From Fistulifera solaris (taxonomy: Eukaryota; Bacillariophyta; Bacillariophyceae; Naviculales; Stauroneidaceae): a stretch of DNA of 64,000 nt. The translations under genes and the position numbers were made by a program. The stretch spans positions 1 through 64,000 of the forward strand of contig AP026128.1 in the NCBI GenBank assembly GCA_030295235.1, in the 5' to 3' direction. The notes beneath the pieces are model-generated. The model worked only from the letters and a program-made list of their open reading frames with translations. It made no database searches and was not told where the DNA came from. Positions 21,236-31,575 of this stretch are shown one piece after another; positions within the stretch are counted from its first letter, which is position 1; the number at the start of each line of letters is the position of its first letter.

Positions 21236-21996
21236 CGACGAGGAGTAGTTGGTGCAAGTGAATACGTCAAAACGAAGAATGGGCTTTGTTTCAATTCCAA
21301 AACGATGATGTGCTTTGTGATTTTTATTCTGCAAACTGAGATGAAGACGAATTATCAGAAGTCAGAAGATGAAGTCTCAGATCGTAAAAAGAAATGCAGC
21401 TAATCAGTGAGAACAATATGCCATAATTGTCTTATGAGATGTTTTTCCAGAAGAAGGGGCAATTGTCCGAAAAAATGAGTACTTCTTACACAGCTATCAC
21501 CTACCGTATCACCTATCACCTATCACCTATCACGTTCTACGTTCTACGGTATACGGAGAATGTAGCAAAGTCTTTGTCATCTAAAAGTAAGTGTACGTTA
21601 AATTCTGGTCATTTCTCGTTAATGACTAATAAATTTAGGTCAACCTCGGGACTGAAACCTCTCTAGTGACTAACGGTCGTACGACGTACGACGTACGACG
21701 TCCGATAAGATCGCTCGTCGCGGGTCGGTCGCGGCGGCGTCGACAACGACCAACGACTGGAAACGACGTTAAAATTCTGCCTGGCCGTAGGCTCTACGTA
21801 GAAATTTGTACTGTTAGGCGGAATTTTAACGTCCTTTCCTGTTGCGACAAGAAAAACGAAATAATCATGTTGACCATGATGATGCTTTCATTTACTTCTG
21901 AACAGCATCGACTCTCCAATTTTGACCTTTCTCTTTGCAACACAATCTACAAGACTCTGTTCCCGTAATTACCCGCTTACAAGAGAAACACAAACA
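21236..21996. other. Intergenic region with inverted and tandem repeats
   Basis: Upstream region shared by the acidic protein gene (minus) and the PWWP/TFIIS gene (plus). Contains short tandem units (ATCACCT about 21498-21531; ACGTACG about 21677-21698) and a 17-base inverted repeat at 21765-21833 with one mismatch. No gene supported. Confidence 0.45.
21765..21833. repeat. 69-bp inverted repeat
   Basis: Arms of 17 bases (GACGTTAAAATTCTGCC and the complement of GGCGGAATTTTAACGTC, one mismatch) around a 35-base loop. It lies about 165 bases before the PWWP/TFIIS gene start. It could be a cruciform or hairpin regulatory site or the remnant of a small element. Confidence 0.55.
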
Positions 21997-24216
21997 ATGA
22001 GTAAGAAGAAAGACACGAAAGAAGACAATCAGATGAACGAATCCTCCGATTCGAAAGAGCAATCCTTGCGCGAGGCCTTTGAAGAGGAGCGCGATGAAAT
22101 TCTAAAACAGCTTCCGGATACTTACAAGAGTATGTTTGGGAGAATTGGCTTTGCCAAGTGGTCCGGAATGACTTTACCAGTTTTGATTTTGAATCCGTAT
22201 CATGTTCCTCCGTATCCAGTCCGTCAACAATGGTTTAAACAATATGAGAATGTAAGTCTCCCTTGCGCTGTTCTGAATTTAATTTCCATTTCCTTCTAGT
22301 CAGACTCTCGCTGACTTCTTTTCTTGGTTATGATCAATTGACGAATTACTTTTAGTGTCAAAAAATCGGAAAAATGGAACGACTGCCCTACTTGGTATAC
22401 TGGTACGGAACATTGCAAATGGACGAGGCGTACTCTTTCTTGGGGCCCAAATTAGTCACTCTTTACGAAAACGCCGTCAAGAAAAAGACGCATCAACTAC
22501 CAACGGCGATTGTAAAGAAGCAAAACGATCCTAATAAGGTGTTAAACGACAATGATAGGAATGTGGTTCGTGGCTACGCCGAAATGGAAGAAGATCTTCC
22601 CTTGGAGCCGGCCGATCGAAAGCGGGGTGTAACGGAATTCCAAGAAGATTATGAGCTCCAGTTATTGTACGAAGAGAATGTTGATGTCGAGGAAGAAGAG
22701 GATGATGTTAAAAAGGAAGCACAACCGAAAAAGAAACGAAAACAGATGAAGCAACAGGAAGCACAAAGTGACGAAGAAGACGGAGATTCGGCCAATCAGC
22801 CAAAAAAAGAAGCAAAAGAAAACGAAGCAGGCAAAGACAAATGAAGGAAAAGATGCCGATAAATCCAAGAGCAACTCGAAACCGAAAACTAAACCGAAGA
22901 AAGTCGACAGCAAGGTAAAAGAAGTGCGCGACGATGAATTTGGTTTTGACGAGGATGAAGACTCTACGAGTCAGAAACTAGATCCTGTTGAAGAGTACGA
23001 GCAGGTTTTAGCAGCCGACAAATTAGCAGTCTCGGATGATGAAATGGATGATAACTACGATCCCCCGTCGGAAGTCGAAGAGAAAGAGCCTGATTACGAA
23101 GAAAAGAAATTGTCGAAGAAGGGAAAGGCCAAAGGAGAAAAGGAAGATCGCAAACCTGTCAAAGTTGAGAAAAGAAAAAGAAAGAACCCAGACCTGCAAA
23201 GGTTCTTTCCGAGGAAGAGTTGAAGAAGCGCGAGTTAAAAGCGTTTCGCCAATGCGAGGAACGATTCTGTCCATTGCTAGAGCGGTGGCAAAAATATTGG
23301 TTGCATCTCAAGATCCAGATGGTCTTCAGAAAATTCTGCACAAACTTCTTCCAGTTGTAAGTGACTTTTCCGCCATTTTCATTGAGGCCTATGATATTTC
23401 GAAAATGTTGAAGGAGACCAGAAACGTACTAAAAGCTAAGAATGCCAATTTGGAGAAATGTTCAGAAGTGAAGGAAGCTTTTCGCGAATCGTATTCTTCG
23501 AAGAGGCCTCAACTTCCCAGCAATCTCAAGATTAGGAAGAACGTCGAACTTGGAAAGAGCGTGTCGTTTTCACCTGTAAAAGCGGAGAGAAAAGTTGAAT
23601 CCGACGAGTCTCGACCTGCACCAGCTAAGGAAGAAATGCTTTCCCTTTCAAAGTCAAATGTGAGCAACAGCAGTAATTCAGGTGCACCACGCAAAGAATC
23701 GTCATCGGAAGGTCGATCACTTTCTCCAAAACCTGCTCCAGCGAAAAAGAAGTTTAGTTTGACGAATTTGATGGCAAAAGCGAGAGTCGATCTCGAAGCC
23801 GATGACACGAAAGAATATAGAAGCACTCCGGCAACTTCCAAGAAAGCGATAGTCCTACCCGCCTGGATGACGCACGAGATTCACGATCCTTCTATTTTGG
23901 AGGACCCCCGTGCGCTGGCTTTAGAGTTTCTTTTGGACATGGCATCGTTCTTTCCTTCGTCGAAAGTGAACAAAGAAAGTATAGCAAGAGGAGTAGAAGC
24001 TGCCATACACAGAAGTGCAAACACAAAATCGTCTGATTGGGTACCTGAATACTGGAAAAAGTGCATCTGCTTGTAGCAGGCATATGCGGCAAGTTGCAAC
24101 CAACAAGGCTTTTCAGTTTGGTGATGAATGGTCGATTTGAGACAGCAGACCAATTGGTGGCACTACCAGACAAGAAACTCATCGACGCCTTTGAAGGCCA
24201 TTTGATAGATTTCTAG
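21997..24216 (+). CDS. PWWP-like / TFIIS-type chromatin or elongation protein
   Basis: ATG 21997; intron 22252-22355 (GTAAGT...TTTTAG). The first 150 residues resemble a PWWP module of the HDGF/LEDGF type: GRIGFAKWSGMTLPVLI, then LVYWYGTLQMDEAYSFLGPK. A long charged linker follows. Around 23250-23480 there is a helical region of TFIIS-N/LEDGF-IBD character (LQKILHKLLPVV, ISKMLKETRNVLKAKN). The end resembles the TFIIS central domain (RGVEAAIHRS...WVPEYWKKVHLLVAGI...RFETADQLVALPDKK). The gene changes frame several times, at A7 near 22806, near 23195, near 23310 and at A5 near 24058, so the protein can only be read in pieces. The domains are coherent across the breaks. Role inferred: histone-mark reading coupled to transcription elongation. 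Confidence 0.65.
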
Positions 24217-24303
24217 CAAGAGAGGATGTGGTTTATAACGTATATATCATGATAAAGCGGTTGAATAGTAAACTGGGGTCTAGTTTGGTAGAAAATCATT
24301 CAT

Positions 24304-24612
24304 TTAGCGGACTACATGTAAATTCTCACGCGCTGTTCCTTTTCTTCTAGTTTGCCTTCGTCCTCTTGATCGCAAGCTGCGTTGTGAGGGCGGTCGCAAT
24401 GTTCGAGCTAATCTTGGAGTTGCATAAGGAGTGGCATCTTCAGCTCCGCTGCCTTGAGACTGTTCAGCATTGCTGCCCTCAGAGCTGCCCTCAGAGTCGG
24501 TAGCATTCGTTCTCGCTTTTCGATTTCCGTGACAATATTCCCTACCAAAAAGAAGTCCAAATCCAAGATCATCCTCGTGTTCATTCGAAAACAACGAGTT
24601 GTTGGAACTCAT
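24304..24612 (-). CDS. Small basic-tailed hypothetical protein, 102 aa
   Basis: ATG 24612. The N-terminus is acidic (SNEHEDDLGFGLLFGREY), the middle Ser/Gly/Glu-rich and the C-terminus strongly basic (RSLRSRGRRQTRRKGTARE), which could serve as a nuclear localisation or nucleic-acid-binding tail. Convergent with the PWWP/TFIIS gene, with about 87 bases between ends. No family recognised. Confidence 0.5.
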   Translation of the reverse strand: MSSNNSLFSNEHEDDLGFGLLFGREYCHGNRKARTNATDSEGSSEGSNAEQSQGSGAEDATPYATPRLARTLRPPSQRSLRSRGRRQTRRKGTARENLHVVR

Positions 24613-24907
24613 GATAGCAAATAATGATGATGGATGACAGTCAACAGAAAGAGAAAAGTAAGCTCAACAAATTGTTTTGAGTTCGCATGATAGATAGCAG
24701 GGAATACCATACGAAAGAACGCCGGTCATTTCACTTCAAGTAGATCTGCTTTCTTTTGTCAGGCATTGATCATTGCATTATGTCTAAGGAAGACTTTGCG
24801 TACTTTTGATCGCACAGCTTTTCTATCTTCAACAAGACGCATTAACCAGTGACCTATGACACTTTTGAAATGTTGATTGACTATTGCCTACTGCCGTAGA
24901 CCTTTAA

Positions 24908-25294
24908 CCCTTTCAGTACCGGAAATTTTTAAGAGTAATATTTGACTCTTTACTAATAAACCGGTGATTTTCTTGTCAATAAACCGATTTACCATGAAAC
25001 GAATCTCACAAATCCAAATAATAAATATTGTTGAAGAAAGTATAATAAATATATTTCTTTGTTTTGGCTTAGGATAAAATCAAAAATGGCAACATCTAGA
25101 GATTGTAAAAAAAAAAAAATATATATATATATATATATATTTACTCTTTGGCTTTTTGGTCAAAATATCGGAGCTGTAGATGTCCGTTGAAATAATTTTA
25201 GCTGTCGCCGATGTGTACGGCGGACACCGATGACGTCATATAATCGGCCCACTAAGAGTAAAATGTTACTCTTAAGGAATCGGTATTGAAAGGG
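24908..25294. mobile_element. piggyBac-type MITE (non-autonomous DNA transposon)
   Basis: A 387-bp element flanked on both sides by TTAA (24904-24907 and 25295-25298), the target duplicated by piggyBac transposons. Its ends are inverted repeats beginning CCCTTTCAGTACCG (left) and CCCTTTCAATACCGA (right, complement). Similarity extends inward through AAGAGTAATATTT versus AAGAGTAACATTT. There is no coding capacity. An A-run followed by an AT microsatellite (25107-25140) lies inside. TTAA targets plus CCC-starting ends fit non-autonomous piggyBac elements. Confidence 0.82.
25107..25140. repeat. poly-A / (AT)n microsatellite
   Basis: A run of A followed by about ten AT units, inside the MITE. 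Confidence 0.9.
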
Positions 25295-26446
25295 TTAACC
25301 TAACTTTTACGAAATAACATAACATACGGAGTAACAAGTAGTAACGTCATACGTCATCGATAATTGGGCCTCATGCTTGTATTGTTGACGGAAGACTGAA
25401 GACTGACATTTGACAGGCGCAAGACGCAAGAGCTAGCTGCGCTATCCTTATTACAACTATCTGGAGCTAGAGCTCTGACTCTGAGGTCTCAGGTCTCAGC
25501 TACTTTCTGTTTACTTTTTCCTAATTTCAATATGAATTTTTCTTCTTCCATTGGTTCATTCAAGATTCATTATTCATGAAACATTAGCCATAGACTTAGA
25601 TCACTTAAACCACGACGTCGATCGCTTATATTCGATGCCCGCCATTCGCTCATTGATACCAGGGTATTATTGTTTGTGGATTGCGGCAGTTCCAGTTTTC
25701 CAAATTTTTGAGAAGGATCTATGCGGCGGCGCATCTATGTTTCTTCAATCTAATCTTTTCTTGGTTTCTGATGGTGTCTTGGATTCTCCACAAAGTTCAT
25801 GCGACTCGTATTTGTTTCAATGAAGCATTATCAGCCCTTTTTTGAGAGGATAGCCTTGGTATTTTGTGAAACTCGCTTCGGCGAGACATAGATATCCCCG
25901 CACCTGGTAAGTGTCGTCCCGGGGAAGCATTTTCCGTCCTTTGACAAAATTATCTGTATTGCTTTGATCGATTTGAAATTGAAAGGACTGTCGCAGTTGA
26001 TTTGATTTACAGGCATCATCAAAGCTGTGAATAGACTAGCGCCGCACGAAAAACATGAAGCTAAGAAGAAAAAGGCAAACTAAAGACTGGTTTCTCTAGT
26101 TTCTCCGAAGCCGAAATTGACCGACACTGACACTACGGAAGTCACAAGTTGTGACGAGTCATTGTTGTGCTACGTCAAAAAGTCATCACTTGTAACTGAC
26201 ACTCGCTTACAGAGAAGGGACGGAGTCTACGGACAAATAATAATACGTAGTAGGGCAAGGACAACTTTACTATAAATGCAAAAGTACAATGAATGCCACA
26301 GGGAAAATGAAAACCAAAACACGAGATCGCGATCGTGATCGTGAACATGCCGACGACGAAGAATAATGCTGCTATCCTTTTGTTTGTTTGGAGCAATAAA
26401 TCCAGTCTTCAAGACCATTTCAGGCCTACACTGTCGGGAATGAATC

Positions 26447-28468
26447 ATGTTTGGTCTGAAAAGGGACGGGCAAACAAAAGAAAACAAGTTGGACTATCAT
26501 TTCGGCAGTGAAGAATTTGGTGGCTCGGGCACCGCTTTCTGGGATGACACGGATCGACGCGGTCGATTACGTCGATCAACCAGCTTTGAATCAATTTTAG
26601 AGACTACAACACACGTGGATCATGACGCAGCAGTCACAAAAGTGGTTGGCTCCATGAGAAATCTGATGCTGCAAAGCAAGAGTAATCTATCATCGATCGG
26701 CAATAAACAGTCATTTAGTGATACTCATACTCGACAAGCACAACCAAAATCCTCAGTGATCGTTGGGTCCGTCAGTCACATGCTGTTGCAAGGCAAGAAC
26801 ACTTTTGCAGCAACGGGCAACCAGTCATTCAATACTTTGGACCAATTATCTCATGCCCGAAAAGGAACCTCCTACAAACTCGACAGCAGCGGCGAATTTA
26901 AATATCCAAGTCCCAAGAAGACCGAAAACAATATGTTCTTTGATTTGATCGACAAGAAACATGAAAAGAGGGTATCAATGGAAAAAGAGGATGGATTCGG
27001 CAATGCGTCAGAGGCAGATACCGCATCGGACGAGGTGAACGGCTACAGTCACGTCCAACGGATCTCGAATGAGGAAAGGAGACCAACAACCCACCTTTTG
27101 CGACAGAAGAGTGACTCATCGTTGTTCTTTGGCTCCAGAGAAGACACCGTCATAAACGATGCTAAACCAGATCCTCGTTTTAACATGCAGTTGAATACCA
27201 GCGAACATTCGCTGCATCAACGACGGTCTCGTCGCAGATTTGGAATCCAAAAATTTGACCGATCCAAAGAGGACCTGACGACATCGTCTGGCTTAGCTGT
27301 CAAACGTGCGGGGAGTGATCCAACGCTCGAATCAAGATCGCGACGTACGACGAGTCGTAAGAAAAGCGATACGCCTCACCATCTCGGGCACCAACATCTT
27401 CATCACAAATCTCGGCAATTGCTGTCGGGCAAAAAAGAAACAACCAGCAATGATTGCAGCGCTCCTTCCAATTCTCACACCCGTGGTCGACGCATTGTGA
27501 TTGGACTTTCCAAAGGCGAAGACGATGATGACATGCACGCCACCACTGACAAGCCAAAACGAAAAAGAAGGCCTAGAATTGACATGGCGGAAAGAGGGAA
27601 TTCCAGTTCGAGAAGCTCGCTCAATTTTAATGATGATGACGATCAAACCGATCATGAAGAAAAAGAGGATTCACCAAACTCGAATGATGCATCTTTTGCA
27701 TTTCTGGAAAGGGCTCCAGTTGAGGATAAACTCCAAACGAGTAACCATTCAATAGACATCCTCGACGATACGCCCCAAAATGAATTGATTGAGGCAGGTC
27801 ATCGAAGCTCCGTACACAAGCCTCGAAACGAGAAAGAAAGAAGGGATACTCGGCACGGCTTGCGAAAGGCTTCTAGCGACAAAGAACAAAAATTGCGCAA
27901 ACATGGCAGCCAAAGCCATTCAGAGACAGTGAACACCCTCAGTTCGTCTCAACACGAAAAGCTTGAGTCACTCAAGCACAAACTGAAATTCGGAAAGGAT
28001 GGCACGACATTGAGTGCGTTCGAGAGTTGTGACCTTGAAACAACTCCTGTTGGCTGTCGGGGCCGTGATCGTAATCACTTCAGTTTTCACTTTGGTGACG
28101 ACTTTGAATTCAGTCCCTTGAAGAAGCCGGATGAAGTGATTGATAGTAACGACGAAGCGGATGGAGAGAAGAAGGAGCCATCCACTGTCGCTGACGAATC
28201 CGCTTCGCTCATCAAGCTGATAAACACTTTGGATTTTCCCGTTCCCATCCCAACCGACGGAGAAGACGACCAACTAGGAAAAAGCCATTCGAATCATACA
28301 GCGTCGAGCAAGACATCGAAACGATCCAAACGACCACCGTCGTCGTTGGTGCGAGCATCTTCGAAGAAAAGCTTGTCGAGGGCATCTACGAAAAAGACGG
28401 AACCCAATGACTCGAATAGTTCTCTCTCTTTGGGTTTGTCTTCGGGAAGCCTTGACGGTTCGTTTTGA
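26447..28468 (+). CDS. Large disordered Ser/Lys-rich protein, 673 aa
   Basis: ATG 26447 and an uninterrupted frame of 673 codons. The composition is rich in Ser, Lys, Asp and His, with repeated short motifs. Two related segments near the N-terminus (VGSMRNLMLQSKSNLSSIGN and VGSVSHMLLQGKNTFAATGN, each followed by QSF) show an internal duplication of about 40 residues. Basic patches (KPKRKRRPRIDMAERG) alternate with acidic ones. There is no globular domain and no signal peptide. The many Ser-Lys/Arg contexts suggest phosphoregulation, but this is inference. Unknown family. Confidence 0.72.
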   Translation: MFGLKRDGQTKENKLDYHFGSEEFGGSGTAFWDDTDRRGRLRRSTSFESILETTTHVDHDAAVTKVVGSMRNLMLQSKSNLSSIGNKQSFSDTHTRQAQPKSSVIVGSVSHMLLQGKNTFAATGNQSFNTLDQLSHARKGTSYKLDSSGEFKYPSPKKTENNMFFDLIDKKHEKRVSMEKEDGFGNASEADTASDEVNGYSHVQRISNEERRPTTHLLRQKSDSSLFFGSREDTVINDAKPDPRFNMQLNTSEHSLHQRRSRRRFGIQKFDRSKEDLTTSSGLAVKRAGSDPTLESRSRRTTSRKKSDTPHHLGHQHLHHKSRQLLSGKKETTSNDCSAPSNSHTRGRRIVIGLSKGEDDDDMHATTDKPKRKRRPRIDMAERGNSSSRSSLNFNDDDDQTDHEEKEDSPNSNDASFAFLERAPVEDKLQTSNHSIDILDDTPQNELIEAGHRSSVHKPRNEKERRDTRHGLRKASSDKEQKLRKHGSQSHSETVNTLSSSQHEKLESLKHKLKFGKDGTTLSAFESCDLETTPVGCRGRDRNHFSFHFGDDFEFSPLKKPDEVIDSNDEADGEKKEPSTVADESASLIKLINTLDFPVPIPTDGEDDQLGKSHSNHTASSKTSKRSKRPPSSLVRASSKKSLSRASTKKTEPNDSNSSLSLGLSSGSLDGSF

Positions 28469-28788
28469 CTCTTTATCTCTTTTTGATTGAGAATGAATGA
28501 ATAACAAGGAAATAACCCGATGAATAAATGCAAAGTTAGTGATGTTCGTCCATATTGAACGCAAAGGTGAGGGGGAGGCGCGCGTAGGCTTCCATTATTT
28601 AATGTTTCCGTTGAGTCCCGGATTTTGTAATTATGAAACACAAAATTACCCGCGCCTCGTGCCCAATTACGCGCATCGCGAAAACGAAAAAAAAGAGAAC
28701 TTCGTTATAAACTTAGACTAGAGGATTTAAACTCACATCTTTCAACAATAGCAATACTAAAGCCTTTGGTTGCAACACAACACACAAT
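28469..28788. other. Intergenic region
   Basis: Short region between the disordered protein and the two-TM protein. Nothing beyond AT-rich sequence is seen. Confidence 0.35.
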
Positions 28789-29990
28789 ATGCCGTTTATT
28801 TATACCTGCTGTCAGGGAGAGCTGTTCTTGCATCTCCCGGGGCTGGGATTGACGCATGTTCCGACGGACTATCGGGAACTTTTGCAGGGATTGTCGATCA
28901 TGTTACCAGCTTATGTTGCGGGTTGGGCCATTCTGTCGTGGTTGTGCTGGATCTTGTTATGCCGTATCGTTCCGTCCTCATCAAAAGACCCAGTTAAGCC
29001 GACATCATTATTTTATATTCACAGCAGTTTGCCTCTATGGAGTATGCTACTGGCGTACGGGTGTTTGTCGCACGTGCTGTTGCCGGGAGAAGTCGGCCGA
29101 CAAATCTGTCGGATCGCTTTGCCGCCTTCGCAAAATTGGTATTACCGCTACAAAGACGCCAAGGCGCGGCTGAAAGAATGGGAAAACAATCCGCTGTCGA
29201 GTCCACTGGGAAATGTGACGGCCTCGCAGGGACCGGAAGGTGCCTTGGATGTCTTCTTTTCGCCGGAACGAGCCAACGAAATTTATGAGCGCGTCCTAGC
29301 CTTGAAAGAAACACACTGGGTCTATTCGGCACCACTGGGTCGAGGTTCGGGTTTGTTTTTATTGGGTCGGAAATACGATGGCGCGAAACAAGCAGGGCAA
29401 TACTTGAGTTTTGAGCAACAAACGGATTTGGGTCAAGAAATGTGGCAGTATTTTGGAGATGTCATGGAAGAACTACGACAAGGAACCGAGCGATTGGTCA
29501 AAAGGAAGCTCGATTGTATCGCGAAAGTTGGCCGCCGACGTTCATCTTGCACGCCGGATCGGCTCTCTCGGTGCATCAAGACATTATGAATGTCCATGTG
29601 GACGCGATTTTAATGAAGGAATTTCAAGAAAAACATCATCAAGACACGAAGTTGACCTGTCAATGGGATCATCAATTGACTTTACTCGTTGCGTTGCACT
29701 TGCCGCCGCACGGGGCTCATTTCCAGTACTACGACTCGCATGGCAAACGGTACCGAGTTCCCCATGTTTTGGGTAAAGGGCTGGTCTGCGAATGTCAGCG
29801 TCCCCACAATCTAGGACCCTTTCATCCACTCGATGCCGATTCCGATGAATTGCGCGTCGTATTACACGCGTTTTTAGTGCCGTGTCGCAGGGACGATAAC
29901 GACAGTGATGTGCATTATCAAGTCATCGGTCCACTTGGGTTTGGAACGCCGTATTCGACCTTTGAAACGACGTTGGAAATGGCGAGTTAG
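28789..29990 (+). CDS. Two-TM membrane protein of unknown function (one frame change)
   Basis: ATG 28789. Two hydrophobic segments lie near the N-terminus (MLPAYVAGWAILSWLCWILL and LWSMLLAYGCLSHVLLPG), then a soluble domain. Near 29500-29515 the reading changes by one base at an AAAA run, from ERLVK to EARLYRESWPPTFILHAG. It then continues to 29990 through SALSVHQDIMNVHVDAIL, LPPHGAHFQYYDSHGKRY and PHNLGPFHPLDADSDELR. The soluble part is rich in His and aromatic residues, but I recognise no enzyme signature. Likely membrane-anchored with a large soluble domain; compartment unknown. Confidence 0.62.
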
Positions 29991-30646
29991 ATAAGGTTGT
30001 ACTTACGTGAACCGATCTAAGTTGAGGAAAGGAAATCTAGTAAACAAACAAGTAGCTTGAAGGGCACTATTCTGGAACCATTATGAATGTGCTTATCTCT
30101 CAAAAGCCTAATCAAACGAAATAACCTTTCGTTTCCTTTGATCTTGACGTGTTTTAAACGAGACGTTGTTTTGTCTTCAGTTACTGCCAAGCTAGATGAT
30201 TCGCCTGATCTCCGAATACCTAGCGCCAGACGCGCTTTCGGTTTTCAGAAAGTCTTCCTTCCTCATTCCTGAATCAGGATTGGGTTTCTGTGCAGTCTGC
30301 CCTGAAGAGTAAATCGGTGTTTTGTCTTTCGTACAGTATTGTATGCTATTTCTCGTTGTTCGCGACAATAGGGAATAAAGAACCCCATCCAATTCGAGGG
30401 AACTGTGCTGTGCCGGGTGCCGGCATTAACAGATTTCCCGAAACCCTCTCTGTGCAGTTTTGCTGCCGCCAGCCGCCGCGCCGCTATAAAGTGTGTCCCC
30501 GTTTGTTCGAGCAGCCGCAGAAAACAAAACACAAAAACAACAAAGCAAACAGCGCGAACTGCCTTGAAGCGAATATCGTCGACTCTTTCTACCAAACAAG
30601 CCACTTCATTCTTTTCATTCCCTCGCTTAATTCTTAATCATATAAC
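29991..30646. other. Intergenic region with TATA-like box
   Basis: No supported gene. A CTATAAA sequence at about 30484-30490 in a GC-rich context lies about 160 bases before the G-alpha-like start and could be its TATA box. Confidence 0.4.
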
Positions 30647-31405
30647 ATGGGCATTCGTCCTTCGAAAGAGACGCTAATATCGCGAGAAATCGATTCGCAC
30701 AACCGCAAACGAGCCGCTACACGAACACCCGTACTGTTGTGTTTGGGAGAACCCTTACCGCCCGTGTGTTCTTCTTTGGAGTGTGATTTTCATTACATCA
30801 AACAACAACGATCGCAAAAATGGTTGCAATTACTGGCGGCCGCCGAAGATACGACACAAGCCATTGTATTTACCGTCCCATTAATTTGGTACGAAGAACC
30901 CGTCGAAAACTCGAGAGGCAACAAATTACAACAAGCCATGGAATACTTTCGTGTCATTCGAAGGCATTTACGAAATCGTTCCATTATTGTCATATTAACG
31001 CATCGACCGGAATTTGCGGCTCGCATTCGTGATGGAGATGTCGATCTGGCGGATCAGTTTTCAGAGTATCAAGGACCTCCGGAAGATCCGGCGGCGGCCT
31101 TGCATTTTGTAAGGAATGAATTCAAACGACTGTTTTATGAATCCAGTAAAGCGTCGTGGGCTCATTTGTTTCTATTGTACGATGATGGTTGCAAACAATT
31201 GCGGAGTACCTTTCTCGCACAAGCGGTCGATGCGATTCGGAAGACGGATTCCTTTGCGCACATTGAAGACATGCTGACGCCGTGTCACGGAGTCAAAGTA
31301 TCCTCCGCTGTAAAGGCGGCAAACAGTATGAAACGTCGGGAAGAGACGCGGACTGTTCAACTTTCCAGTCACGAAAGTTCTTTGGAGTTGATGGAGCGGA
31401 TATAG
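30647..31405 (+). CDS. Miniature heterotrimeric G-alpha-like protein (probable non-GTPase)
   Basis: ATG 30647, uninterrupted, 252 residues. Starts MGIRPSKETLISREIDSHNR; Gly2 and Ser6 suit N-myristoylation, and the S...ID pattern resembles a G-alpha N-terminus. The second half follows the G-alpha GTPase fold: AIVFTVPLIWYEEP (as VIFCVSLSDYD), NKLQQAMEYFRVIRRHLRNR (as NRMQESLxLFDSICNNKWF), SIIVILTHRPEF where the NKxDLF motif is expected, a DQFSEYQGPPEDP segment, FVRNEFKRLF, and FLAQAVDAIRKTD at the end. The P-loop position reads LCLGEPLPP and lacks GKS/T; the NKxD motif is lost; and there is no room for the 120-residue helical domain. So it should not bind GTP normally. A decoy or scaffold role is speculative. 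The family call rests on motif spacing by eye. Confidence 0.5.
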   Translation: MGIRPSKETLISREIDSHNRKRAATRTPVLLCLGEPLPPVCSSLECDFHYIKQQRSQKWLQLLAAAEDTTQAIVFTVPLIWYEEPVENSRGNKLQQAMEYFRVIRRHLRNRSIIVILTHRPEFAARIRDGDVDLADQFSEYQGPPEDPAAALHFVRNEFKRLFYESSKASWAHLFLLYDDGCKQLRSTFLAQAVDAIRKTDSFAHIEDMLTPCHGVKVSSAVKAANSMKRREETRTVQLSSHESSLELMERI

Positions 31406-31575
31406 TGCTGCTGACACAATGTCAGTGTGTTGACTAGCTTTTGTAAGTAAGAATAGTCTATATTTTTTCTATTGAAATTCTTTCTTTAGACAAGTCAGAA
31501 CGCGCTCTGTATTCAAATGTGTTTTGCAAGGTTTACGATGGGACGTTTTCTATTACTCAGGTTACTATTCATCAG

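Larger units (their letters stand above)
24613..26446. other. Gene-poor region around a MITE
   Basis: About 1.8 kb without a supported gene. It includes a MITE (24908-25294), short direct repeats near 25390-25500 (GAAGACT, AGGTCTC) and two weak frames: plus-strand 25551-25823 without an ATG, and minus-strand 25831-26022 with a short cysteine-containing sequence (GKCFPGTTLTRCGDIYVS). Either may be a gene remnant. Confidence 0.45.

Noticed and set aside
25551-25823. 90-codon plus-strand frame
   Set aside because: Starts only at TTG; a part reads protein-like, but there is no neighbour or family to support it.
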